From: Clostridium sp. CAG:590 | GTDB taxonomy: Bacteria > Bacillota > Clostridia > Lachnospirales > Lachnospiraceae | Direction of reading: 5' to 3' | DNA: 18,401 bases | Assembly (NCBI GenBank): GCA_000431135.1 | Contig: HF987852.1 | Span: forward strand, 1 to 18,401 | In this document: positions 6,546-14,625 of the stretch, in pieces | Layout: each line of letters opens with the position of its first letter | Numbering within the stretch: the first letter of the stretch is position 1 | Position numbers and translations under genes: made by a program | The notes under the pieces: model-generated | Databases searched by the model: none | What the model saw: only the letters and a program-made list of their open reading frames with translations | What the model was told of the DNA's origin: nothing

Positions 6546-7427
6546 ATGGAGGATACATTACAGTTAAAGGCATATGCGAAGATCAATCTGGCTTTGGATG
6601 TAGTCGGAAAAAGAGAAGATGGCTATCATGAAGTGCGAATGATCATGCAGACGGTAAAATTATATGATAAATTGACATTTCGTTTATTAGAGGAGGATGC
6701 GATCCGGTTAAAAACCAATGTGGGATTTCTTCCTTGTGATGAGAATAATCTGATCTACAAAGCGGTTCGGTGTCTGAAAGAACAATATCATGTCAAGCAG
6801 GGCATGGAGATTGATCTGTACAAATGCATTCCGGTTGCTGCCGGTATGGCTGGCGGCAGTACAGATTGTGCGGCTGCACTGATCGGTGCATCGAAGTTAT
6901 TTGGACTGCATTTGGACAAGCAGACATTGATGAAGATTGGTGTACGGTTAGGAGCGGATGTGCCATATTGTATTATGAGAGGGACTGCATTGTCGGAAGG
7001 GATTGGAGAAATATTGACACCGTTGCCGTCGATTCCGGATTGTAAGATCCTGATCGCCAAACCGCCGGTCGGTGTATCTACCAAATTTGTGTATGAGCAT
7101 TTAGACGAGCAGGGAATTGAGACACATCCGGATGTGGATGGAATGGTACAGGCAATCCGCGAGGGTAATCTTCTAGGAATTACCAACCGCATGGGCAATG
7201 TATTGGAGAACGTTACGATTCCGGAGTACCCGGTGATCGATCAGATTAAGAAATGCATGATAGAACAAGGCGCGTTGAATGCAATGATGAGTGGTTCGGG
7301 ACCGACGGTATTTGGTATTTATGAAGATCGTGAGAAAGCAGAAAAGGCCAAACGGATCATTCAGGATAGGAATCTGGCAGATCAGGTATATGTGGTGGAT
7401 GCATTTCATCAGGATATACACAGATGA
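6546..7427 (+). CDS. ispE: 4-diphosphocytidyl-2-C-methyl-D-erythritol kinase
   Basis: IspE phosphorylates CDP-methylerythritol with ATP in the MEP route to isopentenyl diphosphate. The 293-residue protein, of normal length, is a GHMP kinase: AYAKINLALDVVGKR (9-23, catalytic Lys12), the ATP-binding PVAAGMAGGSTDCAAA (96-111), GADVPYC (136-142, catalytic Asp) and MSGSGPTVFG (248-257). The ATG at 6546 is chosen because GGAGGG lies 6 nt before it; an in-frame ATG at 6528 lies upstream of that site and has no ribosome binding site of its own. The gene is followed after 35 bp by a GntR regulator and shares its promoter. MEP enzymes here imply the organism does not rely on mevalonate. Confidence 0.95.
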   Translation: MEDTLQLKAYAKINLALDVVGKREDGYHEVRMIMQTVKLYDKLTFRLLEEDAIRLKTNVGFLPCDENNLIYKAVRCLKEQYHVKQGMEIDLYKCIPVAAGMAGGSTDCAAALIGASKLFGLHLDKQTLMKIGVRLGADVPYCIMRGTALSEGIGEILTPLPSIPDCKILIAKPPVGVSTKFVYEHLDEQGIETHPDVDGMVQAIREGNLLGITNRMGNVLENVTIPEYPVIDQIKKCMIEQGALNAMMSGSGPTVFGIYEDREKAEKAKRIIQDRNLADQVYVVDAFHQDIHR

Positions 7428-7462
7428 AACCAGACGATCAATAATGGAAAGAAGGGAATTAT

Positions 7463-8134
7463 ATGGAATTAAAATATGATGCGAATAATGAATATCTTCC
7501 ACTTCGTGACGTTGTGTTTCAGGCATTAAGACAGGCGATCATTACAGGAGAATTATCGCCGGGAGAACGATTGATGGAGATTAAGATTGCTAACAAGTTA
7601 GGTGTAAGCCGTACGCCGGTAAGAGAAGCGATTCGTATGCTGGAATTAGAGGGATTGGTTGTTATGATTCCCCGGAAAGGTGCAGAAGTTGCCAGAATTA
7701 CGGAAAAAGATCTCCGTGATGCATTAGAGGTCCGGACGGCGATTGAGGAATTATCAGTAGAACTGGCATGTGCAAGAATCACGGAAGAAGGAAAAGAGAA
7801 TTTAAAGAAAGCATGCATGGATTTTAAGGAAGCGATCGACACAAAACATGTGCAGAATATTGTAGATGGTGATGTGAGATTTCATGACGTTATATTTGAG
7901 GCAACCGGTAATCAGAGATTGATCAGCATTGCACATAATCTACGGGAGCAGGTATACCGCTATCGCGTGGAATATGTAAAAGATTTCTCTTACCATGATG
8001 TTTTGGTAAAAGAACATTATGATATTACAAATGCAATTTTGATGAATGATGTCAAAACAGCGAAAGAGATCATGCGGCATCATTTGTATAATCAGGAACT
8101 GATCGTGATCAAAAATATGCAGGATAGTTTATAA
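7463..8134 (+). CDS. GntR-family transcriptional regulator, FadR/FCD type
   Basis: The 223-residue protein has an N-terminal winged helix-turn-helix (about 10-78: LRQAIITGELSPGERL, then IANKLGVSRTPVREAIRML at 42-60). The all-helical FCD effector domain follows (about 82-217) with the metal or ligand residues Asp137 and His141 (DVRFH), His185 (KEHYDI) and His207 (MRHHL). FCD regulators usually sense small carboxylates or similar metabolites as dimers. AGAAGGGAA about 7 nt before the ATG supports the start. It lies 35 bp after ispE and ends with a strong terminator. A GTATAC palindrome at the operon start is a likely autoregulatory site. The effector cannot be read from the sequence. Confidence 0.93.
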   Translation: MELKYDANNEYLPLRDVVFQALRQAIITGELSPGERLMEIKIANKLGVSRTPVREAIRMLELEGLVVMIPRKGAEVARITEKDLRDALEVRTAIEELSVELACARITEEGKENLKKACMDFKEAIDTKHVQNIVDGDVRFHDVIFEATGNQRLISIAHNLREQVYRYRVEYVKDFSYHDVLVKEHYDITNAILMNDVKTAKEIMRHHLYNQELIVIKNMQDSL

Positions 8135-8159
8135 TCCGAACGACAGGATAATGAAAAGA

Positions 8160-8189
8160 GAATAAGATAAGATAACCTCACACATACTA
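8160..8189 (+). promoter_or_regulatory. Sigma-G (forespore) promoter for the gerA operon
   Basis: GAATA (8160-8164), exactly 18 bp, then CATACTA (8183-8189). This matches every position of the B. subtilis sigma-G consensus GHATR-N18-CATNHTA, and the next gene is a germinant receptor, a classical sigma-G target. Transcription would start about 8195-8197, leaving a leader of only about 24 nt. The -10 lies in the left arm and loop of the terminator at 8174-8219. Confidence 0.75.
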
Positions 8190-8219
8190 GCTACACGTTG
8201 GTATGAGTGAGGTTTTTTT
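8174..8219 (+). terminator. Intrinsic terminator of ispE-gntR abutting the gerA start codon
   Basis: AACCTCACACATAC (8174-8187) pairs with GTATGAGTGAGGTT (8201-8214) over 14 positions with one mismatch and a 13-nt loop, followed by seven T (8213-8219). The ATG of gerA is the very next base (8220). The right arm also holds the only Shine-Dalgarno-like sequence for gerA, GTGAGG (8207-8212), so read-through RNA from ispE-gntR would have it masked. Confidence 0.88.
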
Positions 8220-9743
8220 ATGGAGATCAGATATAACGAAGAAAATGAAATAGAATATTGTATTGAGAAAGATCTGGCAAAAAATATAGAGATTCTGGAA
8301 TCTTTATTTTCGGACTGGGGAGATCTTGTGCGGAAGACATTCTGCCTGAAACGAAGAACCGGGAATGTAGAGTTATACATTATATACATTGACGGACTGA
8401 CAAATAATGAGATGGTGGAACGGACGATCACAAGACCACTATTGTATGAATGGAGAGATGTGGAAGACGATATGACGGAGTCGGTGTTTGATACGTTCTT
8501 TCATAAAGAAACGGAGGCAGTCGATCTTACGGAAACCGATCAGATGATGGAAGCGGTATCCGCAGTGTTAAAGGGAGATACGGCTATTTTTGTGAGTGGA
8601 GAAGAACGGGCAATGATACTATCCACAAAAAGATATCCGACAAGGTCGGTTGCGGAGCCGGATAAAGAGGCAGGGTTAAAAGGCCCGAAGGATAGCTTTA
8701 ATGAGAATTTCCGGACGGATACAGCGTTGTTACGGAGAAGAATTAAGGATCCCAAAATGAAACTCAAACAAGGAGTGATAGGGCAGCGTTCCCGCACGGT
8801 ATATGGGTTGATGTATATGGAGGATCTTGTCTATCCATCGCTATTAGAAAACATTGAAAAGAAATTAGAGAGCTTTTCTATTGATGGAATCTATGACAGT
8901 GGTATGCTGGTGCATTTGTTGGAGGGAAAATGGTATTCACCATTTCCGCAGATTCAGACAACACAAAGACCGGATAAGGCGGCATCCGCCATTTTGGAAG
9001 GCAGGGTTGTGCTTGTCGTGGATAACTCGCCGGAGGTGATCATACTTCCGACGACATTTAATACATTTTTTCAGGCGGCAGATGATTACTATAACCGGTT
9101 TGCGGTTGGAACTTTTGCAAGATGTATCCGCTATCTTGCAGCATATATTACCGTGCTTTTGCCGGGATTGTATGTAGCAATTACCTGTTATTATCCACAG
9201 GTACTGCCGACAGATTTCCTTCTTGCCATTGTGGGTGCCAGAAGCGATGTGACATTTCCGATCGTGGCGGAAGTGCTGCTTATGGAGCTGTTGTTTGAAT
9301 TACTGCGGGAGGCGGGAATCCGGCTGCCCGGACAGATGGGAAATACGATTGGTGTGGTCGGTGGTTTGATTGTCGGACAGGCTGCGGTAGATGCAGCGCT
9401 TGTCAGTACCATTGTTGTCATTGTGGTTGCATTGACCGCGATTGCATCATTTGCCATTCCGAATGAGGATTTTTCGTCTACATTCCGATTGCTAAAGTTT
9501 GCGATGATCTTCCTTGGGGCGGTGTGGGGGTTATATGGAATTATGCTCGGAATTTTAGTGATCCGGATTCATTTGGCAAGTCTGGAAAGCTTTGGAATTC
9601 CATATATGATGCCACTGACTGCAGGAAGTATTGATGATGAGATTGAGTTCCAGGATTTTGTATTGCGGAAACCGATCTTTACAATGAAAGACCGCCCGGT
9701 ATACACCAGACGGCATAATCGTACCCGTTTTCGGCAAAAATGA
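8220..9743 (+). CDS. gerA: Spore germinant receptor subunit A (GerA family)
   Basis: GerA-family proteins sit in the spore inner membrane and form the ion-channel core of nutrient germinant receptors. This 507-residue protein shows the family layout: soluble N-terminal domains (1-295) with DLVRKTFCLK (35-44), YIIYIDGL (53-60), GPKDSFNENFRTD (155-167) followed by LLRRRIK (170-176), and FPQIQTTQRPDKAA (242-255). A membrane domain (about 298-450) follows, with several hydrophobic helices and LPTDFLLAIVGARSDVTFP (329-347). The start at 8220 is accepted because the N-terminus aligns with the family and no later in-frame start keeps the domain; GTGAGG is 7 nt upstream. It is first in a cluster with a gerB-gerC fusion and spoIIR. 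Its transcription is likely sigma-G dependent. Confidence 0.93.
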   Translation: MEIRYNEENEIEYCIEKDLAKNIEILESLFSDWGDLVRKTFCLKRRTGNVELYIIYIDGLTNNEMVERTITRPLLYEWRDVEDDMTESVFDTFFHKETEAVDLTETDQMMEAVSAVLKGDTAIFVSGEERAMILSTKRYPTRSVAEPDKEAGLKGPKDSFNENFRTDTALLRRRIKDPKMKLKQGVIGQRSRTVYGLMYMEDLVYPSLLENIEKKLESFSIDGIYDSGMLVHLLEGKWYSPFPQIQTTQRPDKAASAILEGRVVLVVDNSPEVIILPTTFNTFFQAADDYYNRFAVGTFARCIRYLAAYITVLLPGLYVAITCYYPQVLPTDFLLAIVGARSDVTFPIVAEVLLMELLFELLREAGIRLPGQMGNTIGVVGGLIVGQAAVDAALVSTIVVIVVALTAIASFAIPNEDFSSTFRLLKFAMIFLGAVWGLYGIMLGILVIRIHLASLESFGIPYMMPLTAGSIDDEIEFQDFVLRKPIFTMKDRPVYTRRHNRTRFRQK

Positions 9744-9785
9744 GATAAAAGGAAATAACGGGGCGAAACCGGAAAAGGAGTGTAT

Positions 9786-11639
9786 ATGGAGGGCAGTATG
9801 TTTAGTAATAATGGTCGGATATCCGAAAAACAAATGCGAAGGACATTGGTATTACCCGTGTTTGCAGGGTGTATCTTTGTACTGCCGCATTTTGCTGCAA
9901 AACTATTTGGTGATAATATGATCCGGGGAATCGTGTGCTTTTTTGTATTAGCGGTCATTTATTGTACATTGATCTACCGGATTGGAAAATGGAAAGAAGA
10001 AATGCCGGAAATGTATGGGGAAAGAGATGACCGGTCCGGCATTAAGAAGTGCGTGGAGATGGTGTCAATGCTTCGTTATACGATTCGGCTGGCATTTTAT
10101 CTGTTATTGGCGATCATGATACTTGGGGAGGCACAGGTGCCGTTTATGCGGGAAGGCGGAGGAGAAAAAATATCCAATCTTTTTGTGTTATTGCCGCTTT
10201 TACTGGTTGCATTTTATGGTGCGAATCATGCAATGGAAAAAGTGGTACGGATTCATGAGATGGTATTCTGGATAACGTTTGTACCTTTTGCGATAATGAT
10301 CGCTTTTGGGTTTCGGGAGGTGGACTGGTCGGTCTGGATTCCCGCCGGGGACATGTCGGTCTGGGAAATATCTGCAAATAGTCTGTTGCTGCTTCCACTT
10401 GTATTGCCGGTAGAGAATTATCTGCGTTTAAAAAAGGTATATAACGAAAAATCATCCATTGCAATCTCGTACAGCGCGGTGCTGTCAATGATCGGATTGG
10501 CGTGTGTATTGTCTGTGTTGATCGCTGGAATCTATGGTATTTGCGGGGCAGCGGGAGAGAAGATGGTAACGATTGCAATTATGCGGTATATACGGCTTCC
10601 GTTAGGAATATTAGAACGATTTGACATTTTGATGATCTGGTTCTTTATGACGGGATGTTTTGTTCTGATTTGCAATACATTGTTTATGATCCGTCAGATG
10701 TATAGGGAGGCGTTCTCGAAGAAACATGTCTGGTGGATCATGGTGGCGGCATGTGTGATAGCTGGAATTCTGGTATATTCTTTTCCTAAATATGAATATA
10801 GCCTTTTGTTGTTTTTATGGTATGGAATACTGATCGATCTGCCACTTTCGCTCATTCTTCCGTTTTTGGAGGTTACAGGAAGCAAGCGAAAGAGCAGAAG
10901 AAAGGTGGATAAGCAGAGAAGAGATCGCGAAAAAGTTACAGCAAGAATAAAGGAGAGGAGAAAAAGAAAAAAAGAAGAATTTCGAAAATTAAACGCAGTT
11001 GAAAAAATGTGTATGTGGCTTTTTATGGGGATGTTCTGTGTTGTAGCACTGACCGGATGCGGTAAGGATATGAGAAATGTAGAACAAAGAGATTATGCAA
11101 CGGTTCTGCTTGTATCAAAGGAAACAAACAGGGATTTGTATCATATTTATCTTGGAATTGCCAAAGAACATCGCGTTGGGGAAAAAAGTCAGGTAGAGAA
11201 TGTTGTGGATTTTGAGGTGGCAACGCTTTCGGAATTAAAAGAAAAATATGAAGAACATCGCGGGAAAAGTCTATCGTTAATGCATATAAAAGTACTCTTA
11301 TGGGATATGGAAAACATGAAAATGCAGGATGAATTTGCGGATTTTTTGTATGAGCTTGATAAGGACAATGAAGTGGCAAAGACAAGTCCGGTTCTTGGAA
11401 TTACGGATGCAGGAAAGTTTGTATCATTTTTAGAACAATCGGAAACGCCGGTTGGAACGTATGTCAGTGCTCTTGTACAGACATTTGACCGGGGAAAAGC
11501 AAAAGTTCCGTGGCTGAAGGATTATTTAAAATATATCAGGGAGGGGGAGCCGGTTTATGTGTGTCAGATAGAGGAAGCAAAACAGGGATGGAAGATTCAA
11601 TATGTGCATACAGACAAGGTACCATTTTCCCGGAATTGA
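9786..11639 (+). CDS. Fused germination permease GerB and lipoprotein GerC
   Basis: One uninterrupted frame encodes 617 residues. Residues 1-363 are a GerB-type spore permease (APC superfamily, roughly ten hydrophobic helices; starts GRISEKQMRRTLVLP). Residues about 366-406 are a highly basic linker (SKRKSRRKVDKQRRDREK and on). Residues 409-425 form a hydrophobic segment ending in the lipobox ALTGC (Cys425). Then QRDYATVLLVSK and LMHIKVLLWD match the first part of Ger(x)C lipoproteins. Only about 190 residues follow the Cys, against roughly 350 in normal GerC, so the C-terminal GerC domain seems missing. AAGGAG 5 nt before the ATG at 9786 supports this start; GTG 9780 and ATG 9798 are alternatives. 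With gerA it would form the A, B and C parts of one receptor. Confidence 0.88.
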   Translation: MEGSMFSNNGRISEKQMRRTLVLPVFAGCIFVLPHFAAKLFGDNMIRGIVCFFVLAVIYCTLIYRIGKWKEEMPEMYGERDDRSGIKKCVEMVSMLRYTIRLAFYLLLAIMILGEAQVPFMREGGGEKISNLFVLLPLLLVAFYGANHAMEKVVRIHEMVFWITFVPFAIMIAFGFREVDWSVWIPAGDMSVWEISANSLLLLPLVLPVENYLRLKKVYNEKSSIAISYSAVLSMIGLACVLSVLIAGIYGICGAAGEKMVTIAIMRYIRLPLGILERFDILMIWFFMTGCFVLICNTLFMIRQMYREAFSKKHVWWIMVAACVIAGILVYSFPKYEYSLLLFLWYGILIDLPLSLILPFLEVTGSKRKSRRKVDKQRRDREKVTARIKERRKRKKEEFRKLNAVEKMCMWLFMGMFCVVALTGCGKDMRNVEQRDYATVLLVSKETNRDLYHIYLGIAKEHRVGEKSQVENVVDFEVATLSELKEKYEEHRGKSLSLMHIKVLLWDMENMKMQDEFADFLYELDKDNEVAKTSPVLGITDAGKFVSFLEQSETPVGTYVSALVQTFDRGKAKVPWLKDYLKYIREGEPVYVCQIEEAKQGWKIQYVHTDKVPFSRN

Positions 11640-11701
11640 ATAATTTAGATAAGACAGGAAATACTCATGGATAAATAACAAATATAAGGAAGGGATTTAT
11701 T

Positions 11702-12577
11702 ATGAAAGTATTTCGGAATATGACGGCGGCAATCTTGTTAGGAATCATAGGTGGTCTGCTTGTGTCTACATGGTCGTATTATCATTCACATAAAGAAGGA
11801 GGCGTTACACAAACACTTCTCGCAGTGGCGAATAGTTTCCGTGAAGTATCCAAGGCTTATGGCGAAAATGACAATTTAACTGCGATTAATTATGATTCCA
11901 TTGATAATGCCGTACAGGAAGCATTTGAAAAAATTGAAAATGGGGAAGCAACTTCCATAGAACAGGCAGTGCTTGGCAGTCTTTTTTCTGATCAGGGGCA
12001 GGATCAGGATGTATTAATGATGGACGGTGAGGACGGTAAGTTGAATGAGGGTGCACCGTATTCCGGTATTTTGCGATTTCATGTACGTGCGAATAGTGAC
12101 TCGGATGAAGATCAGGCATTGAAAATGGCGGTCAAAGAAGATGTGGTAACGATGTTAAAGCCTCTGCTTGCGGATTGTAAAAATGTCAGTGAGAGTAAAT
12201 CGGTAATTGTGGCAAATCTGCAAAATATTTACACAACAGTAATCAATACGATCGTGGAACAGGGATATGATTATCCGGTAAAGGTGTACGTGACAGAAGA
12301 GAAATTCCCTGCAAAAACATACGGAGATCTGACATTTCCGGAAGGGACATATCAGGCACTCCGAATCGACATTGGAAAGGCGGAAGGGCAGAACTGGTGG
12401 TGTGTGATGTTTCCACCGTTATGTTTTGTAGATGAATCCGTGGCTGTTGTAGATGCAGACGGAAAGGAAATGTTGAAAGAAAATCTGTCCAAAGAAGAGT
12501 ATGAAGCATTGTTTGCGAATGGCAATGTAGAGACAAAGAGCAAGGTTTTAGAATGGATAAAAGAATGGAAGAGATAA
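11702..12577 (+). CDS. spoIIR: Stage II sporulation protein R
   Basis: SpoIIR is made in the forespore under sigma-F, is secreted across the septum and triggers SpoIIGA to process pro-sigma-E in the mother cell. The 291-residue protein has an N-terminal hydrophobic signal or anchor (about 7-23: MTAAILLGIIGGLLVSTW). The conserved domain includes RFHVRANSDSDEDQALKMAV (125-144), FPAKTYGDL (202-210) and NWWCVMFPPLCFVD (231-244). It is longer than usual: residues about 30-118 form an acidic, Gln/Asp-rich insert. AAGGAAGGG about 9 nt before the ATG supports the start. A sequence resembling a sigma-F -10 (GGAAATACTC, 11657-11666) lies upstream but lacks a matching -35. Confidence 0.94.
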   Translation: MKVFRNMTAAILLGIIGGLLVSTWSYYHSHKEGGVTQTLLAVANSFREVSKAYGENDNLTAINYDSIDNAVQEAFEKIENGEATSIEQAVLGSLFSDQGQDQDVLMMDGEDGKLNEGAPYSGILRFHVRANSDSDEDQALKMAVKEDVVTMLKPLLADCKNVSESKSVIVANLQNIYTTVINTIVEQGYDYPVKVYVTEEKFPAKTYGDLTFPEGTYQALRIDIGKAEGQNWWCVMFPPLCFVDESVAVVDADGKEMLKENLSKEEYEALFANGNVETKSKVLEWIKEWKR

Positions 12578-12613
12578 GTTTTGGTTAAGAAACAGACTTT
12601 CCCCAAATTTAAC

Positions 12614-12643
12614 TTGTAATGAATGAAACAGTTGTTGTAAAAT
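12614..12643 (+). promoter_or_regulatory. Candidate promoter for pyk
   Basis: TTGTAA (12614-12619), 18-bp spacer and TAAAAT (12638-12643). The start would be near 12650, just before TTTGATGATAC (12651-12661), which also occurs at 87-97. A 7-bp inverted repeat, AAACAGT (12626-12632) and ACTGTTT (12647-12653), brackets the -10. The leader of about 77 nt contains the small hairpin GTTCCG (12692-12697) with CGGAAC (12706-12711). Confidence 0.5.
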
Positions 12644-12726
12644 AGTACTGTTTGATGATACTAGAAGATGGAGCATAAGAAAGGATAATGCGTTCCGGTG
12701 AAGGTCGGAACACAGGAAAGATAAGT

Positions 12727-14487
12727 ATGAACATGCGTAAAACAAAAATTATATGTACATTAGGACCGGCAACGGAAGACGATCAGGTGCTGAGAGAGTT
12801 AATGATTCAGGGAATGAATGTTGCGAGATTTAACTTTTCTCATGGGGATCATGCACAGCATAAGAAGAATCTGGAGAGAGTGCAGAAGATCCGCGAAGAA
12901 TTAGGACTTCCAATTGCCGCATTATTAGATACAAAAGGACCGGAGATTCGTGTAAAGAATTTTAAAGATGGAAAAGTAGAATTAAAGAATGGTCAGGAAT
13001 TTACTTTGACAACAAGAGAAGTAGAGGGAGACGATAAGATCGTATCGATCACATACAAGAATCTGGTAAATGATGTAAAGGTCGGAACCAGAATCCTGAT
13101 CGATGATGGGCTGATCTCTATGCGTGTTGAGACAATTACGGAGACGGAGATTATCTGTATCGTAGAGAACGGTGGCCCGGTGTCAAACCATAAAGGAGTT
13201 AATGTTCCAAACGTTGCACTTTCCATGCCTTATGTCAGTGAGAAGGATCGGGACGATATCATTTTTGGTATTGAGCAGGGCTTTGATTTTATTGCAGCTT
13301 CTTTTGTCAGAAGTGCGGATGACATTTTAGAGATCCGTGATATCTTAAGTCAGCAGAATTGTAATTCAATCAATATTATTGCTAAGATCGAGAATATGCA
13401 GGGCGTAAATAACATTGATGAGATTATCCGGGTATCCGATGGTGTTATGATCGCGCGTGGCGATATGGGTGTTGAGATTCCGTTTGAGGAAGTGCCGTCC
13501 ATCCAGAAAATGATCATCAAGAAAGTATATAATGCAGAGAAGATCGTGATTACTGCAACGCAGATGTTGGATTCCATGATGAAGAATCCGAGACCGACAA
13601 GAGCAGAGGCAACAGACGTTGCAAATGCGATCTATGACGGAACTTCCGCAATCATGCTGTCCGGAGAAACAGCTGCAGGACTATATCCGGTGGAAGCACT
13701 TAAGACGATGGTTCGAATTGCGGAGCGCACAGAGGCGGACATTGATCTTGTAAAACGGTTTAATAACAGAGAAAGTCTGGTCAATCCGGATATTACGAAT
13801 GCGATCGCACATGCAACCTGTACAACGGCAATGGATCTGAATGCATCCGCCATTGTTACCGTTACCAAATCCGGTAAAACGGCACGAATGATCTCAAAGT
13901 ACCGTCCGTCCTGTCCGATTATTGGATGTAGTCCATACGAGAATGTATGGAGACAGTTGAATCTTTCGTGGGGTGTCATTCCATTGATGGTAGATGAGAA
14001 GACGAATACGGATGATCTGTTTGAGCATGCAATTCAGCAGGCGGAGAAGAAACATTATGTAAAACAGGGCGAGATTACGGTTATTACCGCAGGGGTTCCG
14101 TTGGGTGTGTCTGGTACAACCAATCTGATCAAGGTTCATGTTGTCGGACATATCTTAGTAAAAGGGCGCGGTGTTAACAACCGGAAGACAACAGCAAGCC
14201 TGTGTGTTGGAAAAGATGAGATGGAGATCATTGATAACTTCAAAGAAGGTGATATTATTGTATTGCCGGAGACAAGTAATGATATTATGGATGAGCTGCG
14301 TCAGGCATCCGGTATTATCGTAGAGAATGAGGGACACAATTCTCATGCGGGAATTGTCGGCTTAAGTCTGGATATTCCTGTTATTCTAGGTGCTAAAAAT
14401 GCGACGGATATATTAAAGTCCGGTGCGGTTGTAACGGTAGATGCAGAAAAGGGTATCGTTTCCTCTGACATTTCGGATGTACAGTAA
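12727..14487 (+). CDS. pyk: Pyruvate kinase with C-terminal PEP-utiliser domain
   Basis: Pyruvate kinase makes pyruvate and ATP from phosphoenolpyruvate and ADP at the end of glycolysis. The 586-residue protein has MRKTKIICTLGPAT (3-16), NVARFNFSHG (31-40), the catalytic IAKIEN (218-223), the signature MIARGDMGVE (241-250) and ATQMLDSM (277-284), followed by the regulatory C domain. A further C-terminal PEP-utiliser mobile-like domain (about 500-580) contains NSHAGIVGLS with His540, as in Bacillus-type enzymes. AGGAAAG (12714-12720) lies 6 nt before the ATG at 12727. ATG 12733 and an upstream ATG at 12688 (13-residue extension, own AAAGG) are alternatives. It has its own promoter and terminator. 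Confidence 0.95.
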   Translation: MNMRKTKIICTLGPATEDDQVLRELMIQGMNVARFNFSHGDHAQHKKNLERVQKIREELGLPIAALLDTKGPEIRVKNFKDGKVELKNGQEFTLTTREVEGDDKIVSITYKNLVNDVKVGTRILIDDGLISMRVETITETEIICIVENGGPVSNHKGVNVPNVALSMPYVSEKDRDDIIFGIEQGFDFIAASFVRSADDILEIRDILSQQNCNSINIIAKIENMQGVNNIDEIIRVSDGVMIARGDMGVEIPFEEVPSIQKMIIKKVYNAEKIVITATQMLDSMMKNPRPTRAEATDVANAIYDGTSAIMLSGETAAGLYPVEALKTMVRIAERTEADIDLVKRFNNRESLVNPDITNAIAHATCTTAMDLNASAIVTVTKSGKTARMISKYRPSCPIIGCSPYENVWRQLNLSWGVIPLMVDEKTNTDDLFEHAIQQAEKKHYVKQGEITVITAGVPLGVSGTTNLIKVHVVGHILVKGRGVNNRKTTASLCVGKDEMEIIDNFKEGDIIVLPETSNDIMDELRQASGIIVENEGHNSHAGIVGLSLDIPVILGAKNATDILKSGAVVTVDAEKGIVSSDISDVQ

Positions 14488-14506
14488 CAATTTATAGAAG
14501 AAATCA

Positions 14507-14549
14507 GAAAATCATTGTAACAGGCTTGTGTTATAATGATTTTCGTTTT
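14507..14549 (+). terminator. Intrinsic terminator of pyk
   Basis: GAAAATCATTGTAACA (14507-14522) pairs with TGTTATAATGATTTTC (14529-14544) over all 16 positions with one G-U wobble and a 6-nt loop (GGCTTG), then GTTTTATAAT. The T-run is short but the stem is long. The -35 of the next gene's promoter lies in the loop and right arm. Confidence 0.82.
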
Positions 14550-14554
14550 ATAAT
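14526..14554 (+). promoter_or_regulatory. Promoter of the CpXC gene, embedded in the pyk terminator
   Basis: TTGTGT (14526-14531), 17-bp spacer and a perfect TATAAT (14549-14554). The start, near 14561, is past the terminator stem, so the new transcript carries no part of the hairpin. Confidence 0.6.
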
Positions 14555-14625
14555 CAAGAGAATACGGTAGGATTTCGTGTAATAATATGAGCCGGAGTTC
14601 GGAGAAATGCAGAAGGAGAGAATAT

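Noticed and set aside
6788..7198. 136-residue minus-strand frame opposite ispE
   Set aside because: It is an antisense shadow of the highly conserved ispE frame without start signals of its own.
10950..11010. AAGGAGAGGAG as a ribosome binding site for a separate gerC
   Set aside because: No ATG, GTG or TTG start lies in frame at a suitable distance. The next Met (11007) is too far away. The sequence is explained by the Lys, Glu and Arg codons of the basic linker.
11657..11666. Sigma-F promoter for spoIIR
   Set aside because: GGAAATACTC matches most of the sigma-F -10, but no GYWTA is present 16 bp upstream. Sigma-F control is expected for spoIIR but is not supported by this sequence alone.
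12688..12726. Upstream in-frame ATG of pyk with its own AAAGG
   Set aside because: It would add 13 residues before the normal MRKTKIICTLGP start. AGGAAAG before 12727 fits better and homologues start there. It remains a minor alternative.
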